From assembly GCF_001044235.1 (NCBI RefSeq), contig NZ_JYNL01000023.1:169662-233661 (forward strand): a stretch of 64,000 nt of DNA. The letters are read 5' to 3'. The stretch is from Mycolicibacterium chlorophenolicum (GTDB taxonomy: Bacteria; Actinomycetota; Actinomycetes; Mycobacteriales; Mycobacteriaceae). Below, in pieces: positions 54,764 through 62,721 of this stretch (positions are counted from its first letter, which is position 1; each line of letters starts with the position of its first letter). The notes under the pieces are model-generated. The model was not told the DNA's origin. It was given only the letters and a program-made list of their open reading frames with translations, and searched no databases. Position numbers and translations under genes: made by a program.

Positions 54764-55604
54764 CTGTGCTCACACTCCTCGTCACTGGGGCCGCGACGGC
54801 GATCCGGTCGCCGTCGCGGATGATCAGGCCGTCGCGTTCGAACGCGTCCAGCCAGCCCGTCATCGGCCACCGACCCCATCGTCGACGGAACACGCGGGCG
54901 TTCGCCACGATCGCGCCGAGATGTTCCACCGGCGGATCGGAGATCGGGTGGTGCTGGTGATAGGCGTGCGCCCCGCCCACCCAGACGAGGGGAACGCCCT
55001 TGGCTGCGGCGACGGTGGCGAAATCGGTGTCCTCGCCGCCGTAGCCGGCGTAGGTCTCGCAGAATCCGCCGAGGCGCCGCCACGCCGCCGCCGAGACCGC
55101 GAACGACAGCGACCAGAACAGGTCGTGGTTCGACTCGGTCTGCAGGACGCCCGGCGGTGGCGCCGGCCGGGCGGGATGCGGGTCTGTCAGGGACTCGAGA
55201 CCGTCGAGCGGATAGCCGTCGGGGGCGTGCGGCAGGTAGGTGACCGGCCCGCACAGCAGCGCGTCGCCGTCCACGCGTCGGTGCGCGTCGACGTACCGGT
55301 CGATCAGCGCGGGGCCGGGGATGCAGTCGACGTCGAGGAAGATCAGCAGGTCCGCGCCACGTCGGATCGCCTCGTGCGCACCCTGGTTGCGTCCCCGTGC
55401 CAGCGGCAGGCCGGCGGAGGTCGACGCGCACTCGACGACGTGCACGCCCGGGGCGGCCACGGTGCGGATCACCGGGTCGTCGATGGCCACCACGCAGCGG
55501 TCGTCCGGTGCGGGACGGCAGGTGGAGAACCCGGCCTGCTGGCGGGTGAAGTGATCGTGACGTCCGTGCACCACGGTGATCACCGACGTGTGGACGGGTC
55601 TCAT
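54756..55604 (-). CDS. family 2-type glycosyltransferase
   Basis: This is a 282-residue GT-A fold transferase. It has SVITVVHGRHDHF (N-terminal strand), LARGRNQGAHEAI, the metal-binding DxD in LLIFLDVDCIPGPALI (about 90-105), and the acceptor-side GYGGEDTDFATVAAAKGVPL (ED motif, about 190). The chain is cytosolic with no membrane helix. ATG 55602-55604 overlaps the next upstream stop by 4 nt. It is similar in plan to the GT2 at 60771 on the other arm. Confidence 0.9.
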   Translation of the reverse strand: MRPVHTSVITVVHGRHDHFTRQQAGFSTCRPAPDDRCVVAIDDPVIRTVAAPGVHVVECASTSAGLPLARGRNQGAHEAIRRGADLLIFLDVDCIPGPALIDRYVDAHRRVDGDALLCGPVTYLPHAPDGYPLDGLESLTDPHPARPAPPPGVLQTESNHDLFWSLSFAVSAAAWRRLGGFCETYAGYGGEDTDFATVAAAKGVPLVWVGGAHAYHQHHPISDPPVEHLGAIVANARVFRRRWGRWPMTGWLDAFERDGLIIRDGDRIAVAAPVTRSVSTGA

Positions 55605-56572
55605 GCGGCGATCACCGCCGCGGCGCGTGCGGCCGCTCCCTGCACCTGTAGCCGTGACCACCTCGACCGGTCCAGCGTCCGTGTCTGCGCGAGCAGTGCC
55701 GGCCACGCCTCGCGGGCGGGCCAGCGGTCGACCTCGACGGTGAGGCCGGCGCGGGCCAGCGCACCGGCGGTGGCGACCTGTTCCCCGAACGGGCGCTGCT
55801 GCGGGATGACGATCACCGAGGCGTCGGTGAGTGCGACATCGGCGATGGCGTTCTGGCCGGCGTGGGTGACGACGACGTCGGCCGAAGCGAGGATCGGCCA
55901 GGGGTCGTCGACCCAAGAGGACACACCCAGCCAGATCCACCGGTACTGCGGCAGCGCGCCGCGCAGTTGCTCCAGCGCGTCCGCGGGCAGGTCGTCGCCC
56001 CCGGCGCCGCCGAGGAGCACGCCGGTGCCGGCGGACGGTGTCGCACCGTGCCGGCCCTCGAACTGGCTGATCGATCCGACGAAGTGCGTCCGATCCAGAT
56101 GGTCACGCAGCCAAGGGGGTTGGTACACCTCTGCCGACCAGGGTGCGACGATCTGGTCGGCGATGTCGTAGGCCAGTCGGTGCGCCGGATCGGTGCGCTC
56201 GCCGGGCATCGCCATCACGGTGACGGGTATGCCCGCGAGCCGGCCCAGCGTCGCGATCTCCACCGACACATCGACGACCAGACGGCGCAGTCCGGCGTCC
56301 GCCGCGACCCGCAGCAGTTCGGCGGCACGCCGGGCCAGACCCGTGACATGCAGAGGGGCCCAGTGCATGCGGCCCCGGCACTGGGCGTCGACCGGTTCGT
56401 CGTCGTCGGCGGGGACGTCGAGGGGCAGCTGGACCCAGGTGTCTCGAGCGCGCATCGACACCGGTTCGGGGAGGGAGGAGAAGAACGTCACCGACTCGTC
56501 CAGCCGTGCGCAGATCGACCGGGCACGGGCGGCGTGGCCGCGGCCGTGATGGTGCACGTAGTACCCGATCAC
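55601..56572 (-). CDS. MurG/MGT-like GT-B glycosyltransferase
   Basis: This is a 323-residue GT-B transferase (GTG 56570-56572). The N-terminal region starts IGYYVHHHGRGHAARARSIC, like the glycine-rich loop of MurG/GT28-type enzymes. The C-terminal nucleotide-sugar site contains VVVTHAGQNAIADVALTDASVIVIPQQRPFGEQVATA (core THAGQNAIADVA and PQQRPFGEQ). No membrane segment. GTGA overlap with the upstream gene and ATGA with the downstream one. Confidence 0.88.
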   Translation of the reverse strand: MIGYYVHHHGRGHAARARSICARLDESVTFFSSLPEPVSMRARDTWVQLPLDVPADDDEPVDAQCRGRMHWAPLHVTGLARRAAELLRVAADAGLRRLVVDVSVEIATLGRLAGIPVTVMAMPGERTDPAHRLAYDIADQIVAPWSAEVYQPPWLRDHLDRTHFVGSISQFEGRHGATPSAGTGVLLGGAGGDDLPADALEQLRGALPQYRWIWLGVSSWVDDPWPILASADVVVTHAGQNAIADVALTDASVIVIPQQRPFGEQVATAGALARAGLTVEVDRWPAREAWPALLAQTRTLDRSRWSRLQVQGAAARAAAVIAA

Positions 56573-57669
56573 GCCGAAACCCCTTCCATCGGAGGGAAGA
56601 TCAGCTGCCGGTAGTGGTCGAGATAGCACTGCACCATCACCTCGTGCGAGCAGCGGCGCTCGGCGCGCCCGCGGGCGTCGGCTCTGCGCAGCGTCATCGC
56701 CTCTCTGATCGCCCGGCTCAGCCCGTCGATGTCTCCCGGCGTGGCCAGCCGCCCGCAGGAGTCGTCGACGATCTCGGGGATGCCGCCGCGCGCGAACGCC
56801 GCGACCGGTGTGCCCGCCGCCAGCGCCTCGGCGACGACCAGCCCGTACGGTTCGTCCCAGTGCGGCGTGACCAGGGCCACCGCAGCGTCGCCCACCAGGG
56901 CGTTGAGCTCGTCGCGGCGCAGGTGACCTTCGTAGACGGCGCCGGCGCCGAGCAGCGGACGCACGGCGGTGTCGAAGTACTCCCGGTCGCCCACCGGGCC
57001 CGCGATGCGCAGTGGGACGCCTGCCCTCCGGGCGGCAGCGATGGCCGAGGTAACCCCCTTCTCGGGGACGAGCCGGCCCGTCCACACCGCATAGCGCCCA
57101 CCGCCCGATCCCACCGGCCGGTAGGCCATGTTGACTCCGTTGAGGATCACCGGCACCGGCCCGTTGATCGGTTCCCATTGGCGGGCGGTGAATTCGCTGA
57201 CGGCGACGAAGCTGCTGGCGACCCCGCCGGGCAGGGCGACCGCCTGCTCGAGCCACGGCAACGGCGGTGTGTGCAGCGTGGTCAGCATCGGCGCGTCGAT
57301 GGTGTGGGCCATGGCCAGCGGCAGGTAATGCAGGCTGTGGTTGTGGATGATGTCGAACGAACCCAGTTCGGCGCGAGCCAGTTCCAGCATCACCGACAGG
57401 TAGGCGTGGGTCTCCTCCACCACCCACTCTGGTGTCGTGGGTTCGAGTCGACGGGTCTCCTCGCTCATCCGAAAGGTGCGCAGCGGCATGACATTCCACG
57501 GAGCGTCGATGTCCGACCCCGGTGCGGCGAACACCGTGACGCTGTGCCCGGCCGTAGTGAGGCCGTGGGCGAGCTCGAAGACGAAGGCTTCCAGGCCACC
57601 GGCGAACGGCTGCCGCACCGGATAGCGCGAGGACGCCAGCATGGCGATGCGAAGCGGCCGCGCGCTCAT
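56569..57669 (-). CDS. GT4-family glycosyltransferase
   Basis: This is a 366-residue GT-B transferase of the GT4 type: IAMLASSRYPVRQPFAGGLEAFVFELAHGL (acceptor domain, glycine-rich loop; core PFAGGLEAFVFEL), VILNGVNMAYRPVG, the domain hinge VWTGRLVPEKGV (about 195-206) and the E-x7-E nucleotide site DEPYGLVVAEALAAGTPVAAF (about 272-292). It lies between two other glycosyltransferases in the leftward arm with 4-nt overlaps each side. Sugar specificity is unknown. Confidence 0.92.
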   Translation of the reverse strand: MSARPLRIAMLASSRYPVRQPFAGGLEAFVFELAHGLTTAGHSVTVFAAPGSDIDAPWNVMPLRTFRMSEETRRLEPTTPEWVVEETHAYLSVMLELARAELGSFDIIHNHSLHYLPLAMAHTIDAPMLTTLHTPPLPWLEQAVALPGGVASSFVAVSEFTARQWEPINGPVPVILNGVNMAYRPVGSGGGRYAVWTGRLVPEKGVTSAIAAARRAGVPLRIAGPVGDREYFDTAVRPLLGAGAVYEGHLRRDELNALVGDAAVALVTPHWDEPYGLVVAEALAAGTPVAAFARGGIPEIVDDSCGRLATPGDIDGLSRAIREAMTLRRADARGRAERRCSHEVMVQCYLDHYRQLIFPPMEGVSA

Positions 57670-58736
57670 GCGATCCTCGCCGTGTCCAGCAGGCGCCGAT
57701 ACAGCTGCGCGGTCGCGCGGCGGACCTCACGGCGCTGGGTCGCCCGCATCCGTCGCCGATCGAGGTCGTCTCCGCCCGGCAGCGCCCGCACCGCAGCGGC
57801 CGCGCGGTCGACGGCGCAGAGCAGGCCGGCCTCGTCGAAGCGGTCGGTGCCGTAACCAAAGGTGTTGCACGCCAACTGCTCGTGGAACAGGCCACAATCG
57901 GGGACGACGGGCAGCACCCCGCTGTCGAAGCACGCCTCGATCCAGCCGGAGTGCGTTCCGAAACGGTACGGCAGAACCAGGATGTCGATCTCGTGCAGGT
58001 AGTCGACCAGCTCGTGGTCGGTGAAGGGCGGGTGTATCCGGACGTCGACGCCGCGGGACCGATAGTCCGCGAGCCGGCCGGGGAGTTGCGCGTCGGCCCT
58101 CGGGGACGTCAAGGCGTTCGCGTCGAGGTCGACGCGAAGCGAGATCGAGTCCGGCACAAGGTGACTGTCGACGAGAGCGTCGACGACGGGCCACGGGTCG
58201 ATGTTCGCCCGCAGGAACTTCCCGTGCACCGCGACCCGGGGTCGGGACGCGGGCGTGCGGCGCACGCCGACGCGGTCGATCGGCAACAGATGAGGGTGGG
58301 GCAGCACCGCGGGGACAGCGTCCCAGCGATCGGCCACCCGGCGGGCCGCCCCCGCGGTGAGGGTGGTGAGCGCATCGGCCCGGCGCACGAGCGTGCCGAG
58401 TTTCGCGACATAGTGCGACTGGTCGTCCATGTGGGGGTTCACCAGGTCGTGCACGGTGACGACGAGGGGAACCCGGTGTGCGGCGAGCACGTCGGCGACG
58501 GCGACGAGGTCGTCGTGCTCGACGCCCTCGAACCCGAAATGGACGTGCAGAACATCGATGTCGTCGATGTGACTCAGTAGATAGTCGGGGTCCAGCCATC
58601 GCGGCGGCCACCACTGGCCGGGCACGGTGGCGTCGAGGGGAATCGGATCGGGCAGCAACGCGATCAACGTGGGATCGACGATCGCGGAGACATAGGGGTG
58701 TGCAGCCGGAACTGAGGCGACACGAATCACATTCAC
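57666..58736 (-). CDS. GT-B (GT4-like) glycosyltransferase, first gene of the leftward arm
   Basis: This is a 356-residue glycosyltransferase with a DVLHVHFGFEGVEHDDLVAVADVL N-domain (core DVLHVHFGFE), LVVTVHDLVNPHMDD, a VHGKFLRANIDPWPVVDALV segment and the sugar-nucleotide region DILVLPYRFGTHSGWIEACFDSGVLPVVPD (core FGTHSGWIEACFDSG). GTG 58736 with AAGGG 5 nt upstream was preferred to longer frames reaching 58880, which would cross the divergent promoter. It overlaps the next gene by 4 nt. Sugar donor and acceptor unknown. Confidence 0.87.
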   Translation of the reverse strand: MNVIRVASVPAAHPYVSAIVDPTLIALLPDPIPLDATVPGQWWPPRWLDPDYLLSHIDDIDVLHVHFGFEGVEHDDLVAVADVLAAHRVPLVVTVHDLVNPHMDDQSHYVAKLGTLVRRADALTTLTAGAARRVADRWDAVPAVLPHPHLLPIDRVGVRRTPASRPRVAVHGKFLRANIDPWPVVDALVDSHLVPDSISLRVDLDANALTSPRADAQLPGRLADYRSRGVDVRIHPPFTDHELVDYLHEIDILVLPYRFGTHSGWIEACFDSGVLPVVPDCGLFHEQLACNTFGYGTDRFDEAGLLCAVDRAAAAVRALPGGDDLDRRRMRATQRREVRRATAQLYRRLLDTARIA

Positions 58737-58831
58737 ACAATCCCTTCGGCAACGACGTTTGATCTCGCCGCTGTCTGGACGAATGTGCGGGACAGGTATA
58801 CCACGCATCGGCGACAAGTAACCTCGCGGCA
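58737..58831. promoter_or_regulatory. divergent promoter region of the glycan cluster
   Basis: This 95-bp gap separates the two arms and must hold both promoters. GGTATACC (58795-58802) is a perfect 8-bp palindrome whose TATACC is a plausible -10 box for the rightward arm, or a short operator. No longer repeat or recognised regulator site is seen, and no regulator gene lies in the cluster. Confidence 0.5.
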
Positions 58832-59779
58832 GTGGACCCCCTTGACGGCCGTACGCGGCACTACCGCGACTTCTACTCACCGCCCGCCGGTGGGTCGGAC
58901 TCCCCGCTGTGGTTGGTGGTCGGCAACTGCCAGGCCGAGGCGTTGAGGCGGGTCCTCGACGCCGTGCCGGGCCGGCCGTACCGGACGGCGCGCATCCCGC
59001 CGGTGCACGAGCTCACGGCCCGCGACCTGCCTTATCTGGACGCCCTTCTCGCGCGGACGTCAGTGCTGTTGAGTCAGCCGATCCGGCCCGACTATCGCGA
59101 TCTCCCGCTGGGCACCGGTCAACTCGTCGAGCGCCTCGCACCCGGGGCAGTGTGCGTTCGCTGGCCGGTGATCCGCTATGCGGGTCTCTACCCCTTTCAG
59201 GCGATCGTCCGCCGTCCCGCCGACCGGTCGCTGAACCCGCCGGTGGTGCCCTATCACGACCTGCGGACAGTGACCGCGGCGCGGGACGGGCGGTCGCCCG
59301 AGGACCCTTGGAATGTCGACGTCAGCGCCGATCAGATCAGGGCGGTGGCCGCCTTCAGCCGGGACGAACTCGCCCGTCGGGAGGACCGGGATTGCGACGT
59401 CGGCGTCGCGGATCTGCTCGCGACGTTCGGCGTGGACGTGGCACACACCGTCAATCACCCGGGAAACCCTTTGCTGGAAGCGCTCGCTCAACGCATTCTG
59501 GACCGGCTCGATGTGCCGCTGGCGGTCGCGGCGGTCGACGCTGTGCTGCTGTCCGCGGTCACCGCTCCGCTGGAGGCGCGCGTGATCGAGGCTCTGGGGC
59601 TCGCCGGGACGGCGCGACCCGACTGGCGCTGTGACGGGCGCACCGTCTCGCCGCAGGAAGTGCACGCCGCGCAGCTGCAGTGGTACCGGTCCAACCCCGA
59701 CTTCGCCGACCTCGCCGTGGAACGTCACGGAATCGTCATGGATCTGCTTGGCCTGCTGTCCCGTTCGGGCCGATCATGA
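58832..59779 (+). CDS. WcbI-family polysaccharide biosynthesis protein (putative acetyltransferase)
   Basis: This is a 315-residue protein (GTG 58832). Near residue 30 is VVGNCQAEALRRVL, the GNCQ...L signature of WcbI-type proteins, which bind CoA and are implicated in capsule O-acylation in Burkholderia. Later regions include NHPGNPLLEALAQRIL, where the His sits in the family motif TxNHPxN. It opens the rightward arm, overlaps the next gene by 4 nt (ATGA), and its presence points to an acylated surface polysaccharide or glycolipid as the product of the cluster. The enzyme activity is inferred from the motif only. Confidence 0.82.
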   Translation: MDPLDGRTRHYRDFYSPPAGGSDSPLWLVVGNCQAEALRRVLDAVPGRPYRTARIPPVHELTARDLPYLDALLARTSVLLSQPIRPDYRDLPLGTGQLVERLAPGAVCVRWPVIRYAGLYPFQAIVRRPADRSLNPPVVPYHDLRTVTAARDGRSPEDPWNVDVSADQIRAVAAFSRDELARREDRDCDVGVADLLATFGVDVAHTVNHPGNPLLEALAQRILDRLDVPLAVAAVDAVLLSAVTAPLEARVIEALGLAGTARPDWRCDGRTVSPQEVHAAQLQWYRSNPDFADLAVERHGIVMDLLGLLSRSGRS

Positions 59780-60774
59780 CCGTCACCCAGGCCCTGGTCG
59801 GTCCGCGCCACCACGGGGTGGTGCGCTTCGGGCTCGCGCTTCACGACTCCCTGCAGTCCTGCGGTCTTCCGCTGCGGCAGGTGTGGCATCCGGGGACAGC
59901 CGAGCTCAGCCGCGCCCTGGATGGCGGCGCACTGCATCTGCAGTTCACCGATCGGCTCTTCGGCGACAGCCCGCAGGCCGCGGCTGGTGTGCTGGCGGCT
60001 CTGGCCCGGCGCACCGGATCCCGGCTGACCGTGACGCTGCATGATCTACCGCAACCGTCGGACGGTCAGAACTTCGCGCGCCGCGCAGCGGCGTACGCCG
60101 ACGTCGTCGCGCGCTCCGCCGGTGTGGCTGTCAGCAGCGCACACGAACGGGAGTTGTTGCGCGACCTCGGCGTCGACGTCGGCCCTGTGGCGGTGATCCC
60201 GCTGCCGATCGGGCAGCGGGCGCCCGCACACGTCCGGCCCGCGGAGCCGCGGGAGGTCGGGGTCTTCGGCTTCCTCTACCCCGGCAAGGGGCACGAGGAG
60301 GTCATCGCGGCGACGGCAGACCTGCCCCCCGATGTCGAGGTGCACGCCATCGGCGAAACCTCCTCGGGGCACCAGGATCTGGTGGCGGATCTCACGGCAC
60401 GGGCGCGGCTGCTCGGCCGGCGGTTCCACGTGACGGGGCATGTCCCCGATGATCTGCTGACCGAGGCGCTGCAGCGGATCGCCGTTCCCGTCGTCGCCCA
60501 CACCCACGTGTCGGCGTCCGGCTCGCTCGGCTCCTGGCTCTCGGCATCACGGCGTCCGCTCGCGCCGACCAACCGCTACACCCGCGAGGTCGAGGAGCGC
60601 AATCCGGGCATGCTGACGTTGTATCCCGACACCGGGCACGGTCTGCGAACAGCACTCGCGCTCGCACTCGAGAAGCCTGAATCCACCTGGCTGCCCGAGG
60701 ATTCGGTGCCGCGGCCCACCGACGCCGACACCGCGTTCGCCTACCACCGCTTCTTCCAGCGTTGGCACCGATGA
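59776..60774 (+). CDS. GT4-like glycosyltransferase of the rightward arm
   Basis: This is a 332-residue GT-B-type protein. ALVGPRHHGVVRFGLALHDSLQSCG gives the N-terminal loop (core RHHGVVRFGLALH), with TVTLHDLPQPSDGQNFARRAAAYADVVARSAGVAVSS (core LHDLPQPSDGQNF) characteristic of GT4-like acceptor domains, and FGFLYPGKGHEEVIAATADLP is the domain hinge. The usual C-terminal E-x7-E motif is not obvious (SASGSLGSWLSASRRPLAPT takes its place), so the donor site is atypical or the protein is inactive. Overlaps both neighbours by 4 nt. Confidence 0.8.
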   Translation: MTVTQALVGPRHHGVVRFGLALHDSLQSCGLPLRQVWHPGTAELSRALDGGALHLQFTDRLFGDSPQAAAGVLAALARRTGSRLTVTLHDLPQPSDGQNFARRAAAYADVVARSAGVAVSSAHERELLRDLGVDVGPVAVIPLPIGQRAPAHVRPAEPREVGVFGFLYPGKGHEEVIAATADLPPDVEVHAIGETSSGHQDLVADLTARARLLGRRFHVTGHVPDDLLTEALQRIAVPVVAHTHVSASGSLGSWLSASRRPLAPTNRYTREVEERNPGMLTLYPDTGHGLRTALALALEKPESTWLPEDSVPRPTDADTAFAYHRFFQRWHR

Positions 60775-62129
60775 ACGGACCGTTCCCGCTGACCGACGGC
60801 CGGGTGTGTGTGCCCGGCAATCACTGGGACCTGCTCGACGGCAGGGCCGGCAGACTCGCGAGCGTCGCGGTGGTCATCCCGTTCTTCGAACAGCAGGACG
60901 ATCTCAACCGTGTGCTGGCAGGCCTTGACGCCCAGGACTATCCGGCTCACCTCATCGAAGTCGCGGTTGCCGACGACGGATCGCGAGAGCCGCCCGACAC
61001 CTCGGCGTCGTCGTTGACGTGCACCGTGGTCAGGCAGGAGGACCGCGGCTTCCGTGCCGCCGCGGCGCGCAACCTCGGCGCCGCGGCCACCGAGGCAGAG
61101 ATCCTGTGCTTTCTCGACGCGGACACCGTGCCCGAACCCGGCTACCTGCGCGAGATCTCGCGGCTGCCGTCGATGCTTCCGGACGCTCTGGTCGTCGGGC
61201 GCCGCCGCCACGCCGATCTCGCCGGTTGGTCGGCGGCCGATCTCTCGCGATGGTGGGCGGGTGAGTCGGCGCCGGCGGTGTTGGAGGAACCGCGCTGGCT
61301 GACCGACGCCTACGCGCGCACCGCAGACCTCGCCGTCGCCGACAATGGTGCCTACCGATTCGTGATCAGTTCGGTGATGTGTTGCAGCCGTGAGCTTTTC
61401 ACCTATTGCGGCGGCTTCGACGAAACCTTCGACCGGTATGGCGGCGAGGATTGGGAGTTCGCCCACCGCGCCGTGGCGTGTGGGGCGGTTCTGCACCACG
61501 CGCGTCGGGCGGTGGCGTGGCACAACGGTCCCGACTGGGCCGGGCGCGACGTACCCGACCGCGCCGCCGCCAAGAACGCCGAGGCTCTCGCGCTGGCCCG
61601 GCTGGTCACCGATCCGGCCGCTCGCAGCCACGGGTTGCGCTACGACATCCCCGATGTAGCAGTGGAACTCGACGCGGACGCGCACGGGCTGGGATCGCTC
61701 GTCGCCACGGTGCGCGGGTTCCTCGCAAACGACGTCGGCATCTGGCTCACCGGGCGGCAGGCGCAGGCGCTGTTCGAGCGGGCCCACCTGCAGGACGATC
61801 GGATCCGGGTCGGCCCGGTGCCGGACCGCATCCGGCGCAGCTGCCGGTTCCTCGTCTCGGTGACCGGTCGGCCCGCGCTGCCGGCGTCCGGGGTCGCCGA
61901 ACTCGTGCGCCGCTGTGCGGCGCCCGACGTGGCCGCGGTGCACGTCCACGGGGGCACGTCGGTCGTCGCGTGCCATTCCTCGTGGGCGGTGAACCGGTTG
62001 CGGCGGTGGACGCAGGGACCGGTCCGGCTGGCTGATCCCGGGGCCGTCGCGTTCGGCGCCGTCGAGCACTGCTCCGGGGAGGAGTTCGGCATGACGGAGG
62101 TGGACCGCGAGGCGGACCTGGCGTGGTGA
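60771..62129 (+). CDS. GT2-family glycosyltransferase with C-terminal extension
   Basis: This is a 452-residue transferase. The GT-A domain shows SVAVVIPFFEQQDDLNRVLAGLDAQDYP (core VIPFFEQQDDLNRVL), VAVADDGSREPP, RGFRAAAARNLGAA, the metal DxD in LCFLDADTVPEPGYL (about 114-128) and GGEDWEFAHRA (about 225). An unusual C-terminal extension of ~140 residues follows (from GLRYDIPDVAVEL), possibly acting on the acceptor or for partner binding. It has no membrane helix. Last gene in the rightward arm. Sugar unknown. Confidence 0.9.
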   Translation: MNGPFPLTDGRVCVPGNHWDLLDGRAGRLASVAVVIPFFEQQDDLNRVLAGLDAQDYPAHLIEVAVADDGSREPPDTSASSLTCTVVRQEDRGFRAAAARNLGAAATEAEILCFLDADTVPEPGYLREISRLPSMLPDALVVGRRRHADLAGWSAADLSRWWAGESAPAVLEEPRWLTDAYARTADLAVADNGAYRFVISSVMCCSRELFTYCGGFDETFDRYGGEDWEFAHRAVACGAVLHHARRAVAWHNGPDWAGRDVPDRAAAKNAEALALARLVTDPAARSHGLRYDIPDVAVELDADAHGLGSLVATVRGFLANDVGIWLTGRQAQALFERAHLQDDRIRVGPVPDRIRRSCRFLVSVTGRPALPASGVAELVRRCAAPDVAAVHVHGGTSVVACHSSWAVNRLRRWTQGPVRLADPGAVAFGAVEHCSGEEFGMTEVDREADLAW

Positions 62130-62149
62130 CTCGGCGTAGCTTGGGCCAC

Positions 62150-62668
62150 ATGGCTGATATCGATGCTGCCCGAGAACTCCTGCGCGACTCGTTCACCCGC
62201 CTGATCGAGCACGCGGACGACCTGACCGACGGCCTCACCGACGGCGTCGCGTACTACCGGCCGACACCGGAGGCGAACACGATCGCCTGGCTGCTCTGGC
62301 ACAGCGCCCGCATCCAGGACGCGCAGCTGTGCGACATCGCCGGTCTCGAGCAGGTCTGGTTCCGGGAGGGTTGGGTCGACCGGTTCGGTCTCGACCTGCC
62401 GCGCGACGCCCACGGCTACGGCCACACCCCCGAGGAGGTCGCCAAGGTGCGCGCGTCGGCCGACCTGCTCGGCGGCTACTACCACGCGGTGCACCGTGAG
62501 TCGCTGTCCTACGTCGCGTCGGTATCGGCCGACGAACTGGCCCGGGTCATCGACGAGCGGTGGACGCCGCCGGTGACGGCGAGCGCCCGGCTGGTCAGCA
62601 TCATCGACGACGCCGCCCAGCACCTGGGCCAGGCCGCGTACATCCGGGGCATCGCTCCGACGACTTGA
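62150..62668 (+). CDS. DinB-superfamily (DUF664) protein
   Basis: This is a 172-residue four-helix protein: LLRDSFTRLIEHADDLTDGL, TIAWLLWHSARIQDAQLCDI (metal His near 52), and SIIDDAAQHLGQAAYIRG (metal His near 162). The group includes mycothiol-dependent S-transferases. ATG 62150 was chosen as the family start. It lies 20 nt after the glycan arm but is not obviously part of it. Its stop overlaps the palindrome at 62665. Confidence 0.87.
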   Translation: MADIDAARELLRDSFTRLIEHADDLTDGLTDGVAYYRPTPEANTIAWLLWHSARIQDAQLCDIAGLEQVWFREGWVDRFGLDLPRDAHGYGHTPEEVAKVRASADLLGGYYHAVHRESLSYVASVSADELARVIDERWTPPVTASARLVSIIDDAAQHLGQAAYIRGIAPTT

Positions 62669-62678
62669 CACGTGTCAA
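62665..62678. promoter_or_regulatory. perfect 14-bp palindrome before the aldehyde dehydrogenase
   Basis: TTGACACGTGTCAA is a complete palindrome and overlaps the DinB-gene stop codon. It lies 43 nt before the aldehyde dehydrogenase ATG; TTAGAG at 62709 is a plausible -10 box for a leaderless or near-leaderless transcript, so the palindrome would lie just upstream of the promoter. The form (TGACA-N4-TGTCA) suits a TetR- or GntR-type dimer. The regulator is not in this window. Confidence 0.7.
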
Positions 62679-62721
62679 CCCCGGGTGCGACCTGCGTCAC
62701 ACGGCTGGTTAGAGTGGGGTC

